Shown piece after piece: positions 1-5,126 of a DNA stretch of 5,196 nucleotides; positions within the stretch are counted from its first letter, which is position 1, and each line of letters opens with the position of its first letter. A program made the position numbers and the translations under genes. Below the pieces are notes generated by a model, which saw only the letters and a program-made list of their open reading frames with translations, did not search any database and was not told the origin of the DNA. The DNA comes from Spirochaetaceae bacterium. GTDB taxonomy: Bacteria; Spirochaetota; Spirochaetia; SZUA-6; Fen-1364. The stretch is from NCBI GenBank assembly GCA_003154555.1, contig PMDT01000241.1:3754-8949 (forward strand), in the 5' to 3' direction.

Positions 1-530
1 TCATGGCCGTGCCCAGCTTCTGGGTCGCGACCATGGTCATCGTGTTCCCCTCGGTGTGGTGGGGATGGTCGCCCCCCCTGATGCTCATCCATTTCAAGGA
101 TGACCCGATCGGCAACCTGAAGATGTTCATCATCCCGGCGATCGTCGTGGGCATGGAGATCGCGGGGGTGGTCATGCGCATGACCCGCTCCATGATGCTC
201 GAGGTCCTTCGGCAGGACTACGTCAGGACGGCCTGGGCAAAGGGGCTCAAGGAGAGGGCGGTCGTCATGCGGCATGCCCTGAAAAACGCCCTCATCCCCG
301 TCGTCATCCTTATCGGGCTCCAGGTGCCCATCGTCGTGGGGGGAGTGGTCATCATCGAGCAGATATTCAACCTGCCGGGCCTGGGACGCCTCCTCATTGA
401 AGCGGTCAGCTACCGGGACTACACGATGATCATGGGCATCATGCTGTTTTTCGGGCTGGGCATGGTCCTGATCAACCTGATCGTCGACCTGACGTACAGC
501 TTCATCGATCCAAGGATCAGGTACAAGTAG
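1..530 (+). CDS. ABC transporter permease, DppB/OppB type (3' part only)
   Basis: Inner-membrane permease subunit of a peptide/nickel/opine-class ABC importer; it forms half of the membrane channel with the DppC-like protein encoded next. The gene runs in from outside the window: frame 3 is open from the first base and about 175 C-terminal residues are present, against roughly 305-340 for a whole DppB, so the N-terminal cytoplasmic part and first membrane segments are missing. Visible in the fragment are a hydrophobic helix around residues 42-58, the cytoplasmic EAA loop at about residues 72-97 (DYVRTAWAKGL, then RHALKNALIP) that docks on the ATPase, membrane helices at about 98-118 and 142-163, and the typical family ending SFIDPRIRYK. 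The conserved FNLPGLG motif lies between the last helices. The next gene starts 12 nt after the stop, so the two are surely co-transcribed. The transported substrate cannot be told from the permease. Confidence 0.95.
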   Translation, partial: MAVPSFWVATMVIVFPSVWWGWSPPLMLIHFKDDPIGNLKMFIIPAIVVGMEIAGVVMRMTRSMMLEVLRQDYVRTAWAKGLKERAVVMRHALKNALIPVVILIGLQVPIVVGGVVIIEQIFNLPGLGRLLIEAVSYRDYTMIMGIMLFFGLGMVLINLIVDLTYSFIDPRIRYK

Positions 531-542
531 GGGGAGAAGAGC

Positions 543-1484
543 GTGGCAGGCGATAGTGCAGAGAGCACCCCGGACGGGGCAGCGGAAGCGAAGGATCACT
601 CCCGGCTGGGCGAATTCTTCAAAAGGCTGCTGAAGGAGAAGCCCCTGGGCGTCGTGGGCGGCGTCTTCACCCTGCTCCTTCTCCTTACCGGCATCTTCGC
701 GAACTTCCTCGCTCCGTACGGCATGAATCAGATTGGAGCCGGCTCCTCTCTCATGGGTCCTTCGCCCCAACACCTTCTGGGAACGGACAAACTGGGACGG
801 GATCTTCTCACGCGCATCATCTACGGAGCGCGCACTTCGGTAATCGTGGGGCTGGCCTCCACGACGATGGCAACGATCATTGCAACCATCCTCGGCATGC
901 TCTGCGGGTATCTGGGCGGCGCGTTCGACCTGATCGTGCAGAGGTTCATCGACGGCTGGCTGTGCTTCCCGGGCATCCTCATCCTCATGGTCCTCATCTC
1001 CATCACCGGCCCCGGGATGGTGCCCGTGATCGTTGTCCTGGGAATCAGCTGCGGGGTTGCCTCCACGAGGATCATTCGAGGCGCCACGATGAGCGCCAAG
1101 GAGAACATCTACGTGGAGGCGGCCGTTGCCATTGGAAGCCCTACCTCGCGCGTCCTGTTCCGACACATCCTCCCCAACATCATGGCACCCATCATCATTC
1201 TCTACAGCACGCTGGTGCCCTACACGATCCTGTCCGAGGCCGGGCTGAGCTTCCTCGGGTTCGGCATCCCTGCCCCCGCGGCAAGCTGGGGGGGCATGCT
1301 GAGCGGGAGCGGCCGCTCGTACATGTTCATCAACCCCTGGATGGCCGTCTGGCCCGGACTCGCCCTGAGCATCACGGTGTATGCCGTCAACATGTTCGGC
1401 GATGCCCTGCGGGATATCCTCGATCCGCGGCTGAAAGGGGGCATCGGGCGGTACGGGATCAAAGCCAGAAGGAAATCGAAGTAG
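543..1484 (+). CDS. ABC transporter permease, DppC/OppC type
   Basis: Second inner-membrane permease of the same peptide/nickel-class ABC importer, 313 residues, normal for DppC. The GTG start at 543 is preceded by GGGGAG at 531-536 with a 6-nt gap, which fixes the start. Residues 1-33 are a charged cytoplasmic tail. TM1 spans about 36-57 (OppC_N region) and is followed by the hallmark GTDKLGRDLL at 80-89. More helices lie at about 98-124, 139-175, 213-232 and 266-285. The EAA loop that contacts the ATPase is at about 190-213 (YVEAAVAIGSP, RHILPNI), then SEAGLSFLGFG at 231-241 and the family C-terminal signature GDALRDILDPRLKG at 286-299. A basic tail (KARRKSK) closes the protein. No ATPase gene follows, because the next gene is convergent 22 nt downstream. 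The DppD/DppF ATPases must therefore lie upstream of the window or elsewhere. Substrate unknown: peptides are the default for the family, but sugars and nickel also occur. Confidence 0.96.
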   Translation: MAGDSAESTPDGAAEAKDHSRLGEFFKRLLKEKPLGVVGGVFTLLLLLTGIFANFLAPYGMNQIGAGSSLMGPSPQHLLGTDKLGRDLLTRIIYGARTSVIVGLASTTMATIIATILGMLCGYLGGAFDLIVQRFIDGWLCFPGILILMVLISITGPGMVPVIVVLGISCGVASTRIIRGATMSAKENIYVEAAVAIGSPTSRVLFRHILPNIMAPIIILYSTLVPYTILSEAGLSFLGFGIPAPAASWGGMLSGSGRSYMFINPWMAVWPGLALSITVYAVNMFGDALRDILDPRLKGGIGRYGIKARRKSK

Positions 1485-1506
1485 GGCATCCTTTCGGCAA
1501 TGAGAT

Positions 1507-2262
1507 TCAGCCGCGCAGGGTTTTCCATGCCGCGGCGATGCCGTTCAGAAGAAAGGCATGATCGCTGCAGGCGACGATAAACTGGTAGCCCTGTGCGGTC
1601 CGCACCAGCGCATCAGATGGATCCGTTGCGGAAATGCCGGGAATCTTTCCTGTATTGCGGCAGGCAACGACGACCTGTTCCAGGTTGCGGGCATGTTGAT
1701 CATTCGTGAACCGATCCCGCGGGTGTATGCCCATGGACAATGCCATGTCGCTCGGACCGACCCAGCAGCCATCCACACCGGGCGTCGCCATGATTGCCTC
1801 CGCGTTCCTGACCGCCTGGGCGCTTTCGATCTGGACAGCAAGGAATACCTGCTCGTCGATCCGATCGGTGTAGTCCTCACCGTACAACCCCGCACGGGCC
1901 CAGCCCCAGGAGCGCCCGCCGCGGGGCGGGAACCGACACGCGGAGGCGGCCGCCTGGGCGTCTTCGGCCGTGTGGACCATGGGCACGATGATCCCGAGCA
2001 TCCCCTCATCCAGGAGCCGGCCGATCATCGTGTAGTCATTGCGCGCGACCCGGGCCATGGGTGTCGCGGGGCTGCCGTGGATCGCGATGAGGGCGGCCAG
2101 CGTGGAATCGGGCCCCCAGGACCCGTGCTGGTTGTCGACCATGACGAAGTCCGGACCTGCGCGACTGACAATCTCCGCGACGATGGGCGAGCCCAGTCCC
2201 AGCCCGAAACCATATGCGGGCTTTCCCTGGAGCATCTTCTGCTTTGCCGTGTTGACGAGCAT
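1507..2262 (-). CDS. HpcH/HpaI-family class II aldolase (2-oxo-3-deoxy acid aldolase type)
   Basis: Metal-dependent aldolase, cytosolic, expected to cleave a 4-hydroxy-2-oxo acid to pyruvate (or a related oxo acid) plus an aldehyde, as do HpaI, GarL and RhmA. The 251 residues match the family (about 250-265). Key residues known from HpaI can be placed: His46 in DNQHG, Arg71 in MARVARND, Gln144 and metal ligand Glu146 in AVQIES, metal ligand Asp172 in VGPSDMALSMG. The phosphate/carboxylate-binding PPRGGRSWG stretch is at 112-120. The start is ATG at 2262: AAAGGAG at 2278-2272 sits 9 nt upstream. A longer reading from 2292 would place this SD inside the gene and the start codon inside the predicted -10 box, so it is rejected. 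The gene is convergent with the permeases and divergent from the aminotransferase, with which it shares a promoter region. The exact substrate cannot be decided between the sugar-acid and aromatic-catabolic branches; QHG in place of the EHG found in HpaI resembles the sugar-acid members. Confidence 0.93.
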   Translation of the reverse strand: MLVNTAKQKMLQGKPAYGFGLGLGSPIVAEIVSRAGPDFVMVDNQHGSWGPDSTLAALIAIHGSPATPMARVARNDYTMIGRLLDEGMLGIIVPMVHTAEDAQAAASACRFPPRGGRSWGWARAGLYGEDYTDRIDEQVFLAVQIESAQAVRNAEAIMATPGVDGCWVGPSDMALSMGIHPRDRFTNDQHARNLEQVVVACRNTGKIPGISATDPSDALVRTAQGYQFIVACSDHAFLLNGIAAAWKTLRG

Positions 2263-2271
2263 ACGCTCATT

Positions 2272-2278
2272 CTCCTTT
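2272..2278 (-). promoter_or_regulatory. Ribosome binding site of the aldolase gene
   Basis: Read on the minus strand this is AAAGGAG, 9 nt before the ATG at 2262. It decides between two in-frame starts in favour of the shorter, 251-residue product. Confidence 0.8.
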
Positions 2279-2290
2279 GACGTGCTCCGC

Positions 2291-2320
2291 ATAGTAGTCG
2301 CTGGTCGCGCTGGTTGTCAA
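2291..2320 (-). promoter_or_regulatory. Predicted sigma-70-type promoter of the aldolase gene
   Basis: On the minus strand a perfect TTGACA (2320-2315) is followed after 18 nt by TACTAT (2296-2291), four of six matches to TATAAT including the first two and last bases. Transcription would begin near 2284, leaving a leader of about 22 nt that contains the SD. The -35 box occupies the same bases as a TTGTCA on the plus strand, so the two directions may compete or share control. This is a prediction from motifs only. Confidence 0.6.
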
Positions 2321-2343
2321 ACACGCTGGACATTCATTAATAA
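2314..2343 (+). promoter_or_regulatory. Possible upstream plus-strand promoter (P1)
   Basis: TTGTCA at 2314-2319 is followed after 17-18 nt by an AT-rich stretch, TTAATAA at 2337-2343, that could act as a -10 box. It overlaps the -35 box of the aldolase promoter on the other strand. It is weaker than the promoter just downstream and may be only an AT-rich element. Confidence 0.3.
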
Positions 2344-2353
2344 TCGTTATCAG

Positions 2354-2382
2354 TTGACGCCTCCATGACTGTTGAATATGAT
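2354..2382 (+). promoter_or_regulatory. Predicted sigma-70-type promoter of the aminotransferase gene (P2)
   Basis: TTGACG at 2354-2359, an ideal 17-nt spacer, then TATGAT at 2377-2382: five of six matches in each box. The transcript would start near 2389 and carry a leader of about 43 nt ending in a strong SD. Because the boxes lie over the TTG at 2372, a longer reading of the aminotransferase from that codon is implausible. Prediction from motifs only. Confidence 0.65.
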
Positions 2383-2389
2383 CCCCGCT

Positions 2390-2407
2390 GGATCCGGGAC
2401 CGGATCC
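2390..2407. promoter_or_regulatory. Perfect palindrome at the predicted transcript start (operator candidate)
   Basis: GGATCCGG and CCGGATCC form perfect 8-bp inverted arms separated by GA. The site begins one base after the predicted transcription start of P2 and ends 24 nt before the ATG. In this place a bound repressor would block the aminotransferase transcript. In RNA it could instead form a short, strong hairpin with a 2-nt apex that would have to open slightly. No regulator gene is in the window. Confidence 0.5.
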
Positions 2408-2416
2408 GATCAAACA

Positions 2417-2424
2417 CAGGAGGT
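2417..2424 (+). promoter_or_regulatory. Strong ribosome binding site of the aminotransferase gene
   Basis: CAGGAGGT, seven bases before ATG 2432. It fixes the start at 2432 and predicts efficient translation. Confidence 0.85.
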
Positions 2425-2431
2425 AGCACAC

Positions 2432-3727
2432 ATGAGCTACAGCACACTGGCACCGCCTCTCTCTTTCAAGGAATCCGAAAAACTTTTCTCACGCGCGCTG
2501 GAGATCGTCTCCGGCGGAACAACCCAGGGCAAGGCGCCCAATACGCTCATCCCGGGCGAGTACCCCATCTACGCCGCCCGCGGCAAGGGGGCGTACCTGT
2601 GGGACGTGGACGGCAACAAGTTCCTTGACTGGATTCTTGCCTACGGGATCATCGTGCTTGGCTACTGCGATCCCGACGTGGACGCCGCGGCGATGCGCGA
2701 GATCCGCGACGGCTTCTCCTTCCCCCTCACGAGCCCCGTGCAGAACGAGCTCGCCGAGCTCCTCGTGAAGACGATCCCCTGCGCGCAGATGGTCCATTTC
2801 TTCAAGACGGGGTCCGACACGACGACAGCCGCGGTCAGGATCTCCCGCATCGCCACCGGCAGGAACAAGGTCGTGCGCTGGGGATACAACGGGTGGCACG
2901 ATTGGTGCTGCCTCCGCGAGCCGGGGATCCCACGCTACATCCGCGACGATGTCCTGACATTCCGCTACAATGATCTGAACTCCGTTGAGGACGTTTTCAA
3001 GAAAAACCAGGACCAGATCGCCTGCGTCATCATGATGCCCCTTGAGATTGAGGAGCCCAAGCCCGGCTTCCTGGAAGGGGTGAAGAACCTGGCGCACCAA
3101 AACGGTGCACTGTTCATACTGGACGAGATGCGCTCCGGCTTCCACCTGGCAATGGGAGGCGCCCAGGAATACTATAATGTGACCCCGGACCTGGCCACCT
3201 TCAGCAAGGCCATGTCCAACGGCTACGCCGTCTCCGCGCTGGCCGGGAAAAAGGATCTGCTGGAGCAGCTGTCGAAGACCTACGTCTCCTCGACATTCTT
3301 CACGAATTCGATCGAGATGGCGGCCGCGGTCGCGACGATCAAGAAGCTGCGCGACACCAAAACGATCCCCCACCTGTGGAAGATCGGCCAGGGCCTGAAG
3401 GAGGGCCTGGACCGACTGGCCGGGGATCATGGAATCGAAGCCAGGACCATCGGCGTGGCTCCCATGCCCTTCATGGTCTTTACATATTCTGATCCCGAGG
3501 TCATGGATGCCGCGAAATACGTGTTCTACCGCGAGACGACGCGGCGCGGACTGCTCCTCCACCCGAGCCATCACTGGTTCGTATGCGCCTCCCATACAGA
3601 GAAGGACCTGGCGCGCACGCTGGAGATCTGCGAGTCAGGCTTCCGCGCGGTCAAGGAGGAGCTCGCCCGCGGCTTCCGCGCGCCCACGGTGCAGAAGGTC
3701 GCGGTGACCGCATCCGCGGGGAGATAA
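2432..3727 (+). CDS. Class III PLP aminotransferase, glutamate-1-semialdehyde aminomutase-like
   Basis: Cytosolic fold-type I, PLP-dependent enzyme of 431 residues, the usual size for the HemL-like branch of class III aminotransferases. The N-terminal SGGTTQGKAPN and the WDVDGNKFLDW motif (about residues 58-68) are typical of this superfamily. PLP phosphate-binding TGSDTTTAA is at 126-134, the ring-stacking YNGWHDW at 152-158, the pyridine-N-binding Asp231 in LDEMRSGF, and the Schiff-base lysine Lys259 in FSKAMSNGYAVSA. The C-terminal HPSHHWFVCASHTEKDL starts at 377. HemL proper has a GGGxPxGAYGG stretch after its lysine; here the sequence is SNGYAVSALAGK, so a role in tetrapyrrole synthesis is unlikely. 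A transaminase or aminomutase on a sugar-derived or amino-acid substrate fits better. The start at ATG 2432 is set by CAGGAGGT. It is divergent from the aldolase with a 169-nt shared regulatory gap, which suggests a common pathway (inference). The C-terminal 15 or so residues are a non-conserved tail. Confidence 0.93.
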   Translation: MSYSTLAPPLSFKESEKLFSRALEIVSGGTTQGKAPNTLIPGEYPIYAARGKGAYLWDVDGNKFLDWILAYGIIVLGYCDPDVDAAAMREIRDGFSFPLTSPVQNELAELLVKTIPCAQMVHFFKTGSDTTTAAVRISRIATGRNKVVRWGYNGWHDWCCLREPGIPRYIRDDVLTFRYNDLNSVEDVFKKNQDQIACVIMMPLEIEEPKPGFLEGVKNLAHQNGALFILDEMRSGFHLAMGGAQEYYNVTPDLATFSKAMSNGYAVSALAGKKDLLEQLSKTYVSSTFFTNSIEMAAAVATIKKLRDTKTIPHLWKIGQGLKEGLDRLAGDHGIEARTIGVAPMPFMVFTYSDPEVMDAAKYVFYRETTRRGLLLHPSHHWFVCASHTEKDLARTLEICESGFRAVKEELARGFRAPTVQKVAVTASAGR

Positions 3728-3769
3728 CCCGAAACCGACGCGGGCCGCGGTTCGACGGGCCAACGCCAA

Positions 3770-3796
3770 CCCTGCCGGCGCTTGCCGCCGGCAGGG
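3770..3796. repeat. GC-rich perfect hairpin after the aminotransferase gene
   Basis: Perfect 11-bp stem, CCCTGCCGGCG with CGCCGGCAGGG, around the 5-nt loop CTTGC, 43 nt after the aminotransferase stop. It could stop transcription or protect the 3' end of the mRNA, but no run of T follows, so it is not a canonical intrinsic terminator. A dispersed REP-like element is an alternative; only one copy is seen here. Confidence 0.55.
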
Positions 3797-3902
3797 CGTC
3801 CCAGTGCGGTCAAGGTGCTGGGCAAGCCCACGCCCAAGAACATCGCTCGCTGGACGACGCTGCCGGACGCGCCCTGAACCTTCACCGCCAACGACCGGCC
3901 GC

Positions 3903-3931
3903 TTGACTCCTCGTTCGAACCTCCCTACCCT
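3903..3931 (+). promoter_or_regulatory. Predicted promoter giving a leaderless mRNA for the nucleotidyltransferase cassette
   Basis: TTGACT at 3903-3908, a 17-nt spacer, then TACCCT at 3926-3931, which fits TANNNT. The -10 box ends 7 nt before ATG 3939, so transcription would start on or beside the A of the start codon. No SD lies upstream of that ATG (the preceding bases are CTACCCTTGATCTC), which agrees with leaderless translation. Prediction from motif and spacing. Confidence 0.45.
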
Positions 3932-3938
3932 TGATCTC

Positions 3939-4172
3939 ATGGATCACGGCACGAATCCGATCCCGCAGGAGATCCTGGAGGCGGTAGATCGTCTCGTGGA
4001 AACCAACAGGCTCCAGTGCCTGTGGTTCATGCGGGAAGACTTTTTCCCCCGATCCGCTGCAGAGGTGGACCGCGCGCTCGCAGAGATAGAGCTGCACGGC
4101 GACCGCCAGGCGTGGGCAGAAGCTCGATCGCTTCGGACATGGCTCTCACAGACCATCAACGCGGCATCCTAG
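3939..4172 (+). CDS. Small protein paired with the AbiEii-like nucleotidyltransferase (putative antitoxin)
   Basis: 77-residue, acidic, helix-rich cytosolic protein with no signal peptide or membrane segment. It begins MDHGTNPIPQEILEAV and has an aromatic core, CLWFMREDFFP at about residues 28-38, then a helix with ALAEIELHGDRQAW (about 47-60) and a last helix EARSLRTWLS. I recall similar short proteins (CLWF, then FP/YP, then IE-HGD-RA and LR-WLS) sitting immediately before nucleotidyltransferases of this kind, but I know no experimental work on them. From context it could be the antitoxin or a partner subunit. It is not the winged-helix AbiEi antitoxin, which is much longer. The start at ATG 3939 is favoured by the conserved-looking N-terminus and by promoter spacing; there is no SD. 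The last 34 nt overlap the next gene in another frame, which implies coupled translation. Confidence 0.75.
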   Translation: MDHGTNPIPQEILEAVDRLVETNRLQCLWFMREDFFPRSAAEVDRALAEIELHGDRQAWAEARSLRTWLSQTINAAS

Positions 4173-4954
4173 CGCGTCTGGCGACCTTCCGCATCGAGCG
4201 GCAGGAGAGTTATCTCGCCGGTGGGGCGGCCTTGACCGTGGCAACTGGTTCGCCGCGCCTCTCCCGAGACATCGACCTGTTCCACGACTCGCAGGAAGCG
4301 CTTCTTGCCACGTGGGAAGACGATCGCCGGATCCTCGCGGAAGGAGGCTACGGCATCGAGGTAAGGAGGCTGTTCCCGACCTTCGTCGAGGCATTCGTGC
4401 GCAAGGGCGGATCCGCCGCTGTCGTGCAGTGGGCGGTCGACAGCGCGTTCCGCTTCTTCCCGCTGGTTCGGAACGCATCCGCCCTTCCGACTCTCCACCC
4501 TTTTGACCTGGCGACGAACAAAGCGCTGGCCCTCATCGGCAGGCTGGAGCCGCGGGACTGGATCGACCTCATTGCCTGCCACGATCGCATCCAGAATCTT
4601 GGATACCTCTGCTGGGCGGCGAGCGGGAAGGATCCAGGCACGAACCCTTCGCTGATCGTGGGTGAAGCGGGCCGGTCAGCGCGCTACACCCAGGTCGAGT
4701 TTGACAGCCTGTCTTTCGAAGGCCGCCCGCCGGATGCCGCGGATCTCTCCGCGCGATGGAAGAAAATGCTCGTCGAGGCGCGTTCCATTGTCGCCGCGCT
4801 GCCGACTGAGCAGGTCGGAACCTGTGTCCTCGATGCAGAAGGGAAGCTGTTCCAGGGAGACCCGGGGCGGGCGGCAGAAGCTCTTGCCGCGGGCGCGCTG
4901 CGGTTCCACAAGGGTGCCATTCGAGGATCCATACCCAGGTTCATCGAGCCTTGA
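4139..4954 (+). CDS. Nucleotidyltransferase, AbiEii/AbiGii toxin type (DUF1814-like)
   Basis: 271-residue cytosolic protein of the polymerase-beta-like nucleotidyltransferase superfamily. The core motif is YLAGGAALTV (25-34) followed by RLSRDIDLFHD (40-50): the GG turn at 28-29 and the metal-binding pair Asp44 and Asp46. A possible third carboxylate lies in the VQWAVDSAFRFFP strand (95-108), as Asp101. The later DLATNKALAL (123-132) and EPRDWIDL (137-144) match the helix typical of AbiEii-like enzymes, and LCWAASGKDPG follows. AbiEii-type proteins act as toxins by transferring nucleotides to cellular targets such as tRNA ends in type IV-like systems; that activity is inferred here from family only. 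ATG 4139 lies inside the preceding gene and has no clear SD, so translation probably depends on its neighbour. A start upstream at 4016 is open but would read 41 Arg-rich, shadow-like residues. The C-terminal third (190-271) is specific to this subgroup and may bind the partner. Confidence 0.85.
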   Translation: MALTDHQRGILARLATFRIERQESYLAGGAALTVATGSPRLSRDIDLFHDSQEALLATWEDDRRILAEGGYGIEVRRLFPTFVEAFVRKGGSAAVVQWAVDSAFRFFPLVRNASALPTLHPFDLATNKALALIGRLEPRDWIDLIACHDRIQNLGYLCWAASGKDPGTNPSLIVGEAGRSARYTQVEFDSLSFEGRPPDAADLSARWKKMLVEARSIVAALPTEQVGTCVLDAEGKLFQGDPGRAAEALAAGALRFHKGAIRGSIPRFIEP

Positions 4955-5017
4955 TTCCTTCCGACTCCCCCCCGCGCGATCTGGACCCAGCGCGCAAGCC
5001 GCTCCGTCGCTCCCTTC

Positions 5018-5059
5018 CGCTCCTGGCGGAGTTGGCGACATTCGCCGCAGAAGGCGGCG
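5018..5059. repeat. Cluster of three small hairpins upstream of rpoN
   Basis: Three short inverted repeats follow each other: CTCC-TGGC-GGAG (5020-5031), GGCGA-CAT-TCGCC (5034-5046) and CGCCGC-AGAAG-GCGGCG (5043-5059). The last two share bases 5043-5046 and so exclude each other. They lie in the 172-nt gap between the nucleotidyltransferase and rpoN. They could end the cassette transcript or shape a leader, but no T-run follows. In GC-rich DNA some short palindromes arise by chance. Confidence 0.4.
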
Positions 5060-5080
5060 CGATCGGTCACGTGGGCAAAG

Positions 5081-5110
5081 TTGACAAATCCCCCGGGCGT
5101 GGCTCACACT
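5081..5110 (+). promoter_or_regulatory. Possible rpoN promoter
   Basis: A perfect TTGACA at 5081-5086 is followed after 18 nt by CACACT (5105-5110), only three of six matches to TATAAT. Transcription would begin near 5117, within the SD, which gives a very short leader; this makes the assignment weak. Confidence 0.3.
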
Positions 5111-5116
5111 CTAGGC

Positions 5117-5124
5117 GGAGGTGA
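5117..5124 (+). promoter_or_regulatory. Strong ribosome binding site of rpoN
   Basis: GGAGGTGA matches the complement of the 16S rRNA 3' end over eight bases. The core GGAGG (5117-5121) ends 5 nt before GTG 5127, which favours that start over the in-frame GTG at 5121 that overlaps the site itself. Confidence 0.7.
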
Positions 5125-5126
5125 GC

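Larger units (their letters stand above)
3728..3938. other. Intergenic gap with an unidentified coding-like tail
   Basis: This 211-nt gap lies between the aminotransferase and the small-protein gene. Besides the hairpin at 3770-3796 and the promoter at 3903-3931 it holds a frame, about 3800-3877, that reads VKVLGKPTPKNIARW and ends LPDAP-stop. The composition looks protein-like, but there is no start codon with an SD, and upstream the frame runs through the hairpin back to the aminotransferase stop. It may be the worn 3' end of a lost gene, or chance. I do not recognise it. Confidence 0.3.

Noticed and set aside
1485..1506. Terminator between the convergent permease and aldolase genes
   Set aside because: The 22-nt gap has no stable inverted repeat followed by a T-run on either strand.
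2263..2292. Longer aldolase start at 2292 adding ten residues
   Set aside because: The SD AAAGGAG would fall inside the gene and the start codon would overlap the predicted -10 box; ATG 2262 has ideal SD spacing.
2301..2318. Sigma-54 (-24/-12) promoter in the divergent region
   Set aside because: A TGG element is present, but no GC pair lies at the required distance and the TTGC element is absent.
2372..2431. TTG start of the aminotransferase at 2372 adding twenty residues
   Set aside because: It lies inside the predicted promoter and has no SD; ATG 2432 has a near-perfect one, and the added residues are not family-like.
2489..3595. Long minus-strand open frame (368 codons) opposite the aminotransferase
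   Set aside because: It is the antisense shadow of a clearly identified enzyme in GC-rich DNA; its residues show only low-complexity, His/Val/Gly-rich antisense composition.
4016..4138. Upstream extension of the nucleotidyltransferase from 4016
   Set aside because: The extra residues are Arg-rich and are the out-of-frame shadow of the small-protein gene; homology-like sequence begins at ATG 4139.
4684..5070. Minus-strand frame starting TDRAAFCGECRQL with a CxxC motif
   Set aside because: Most of it is antisense to the nucleotidyltransferase and there is no convincing SD; only the first 35 or so codons lie in the intergenic gap. Kept as a possible repeat with coding ancestry, not as a gene.
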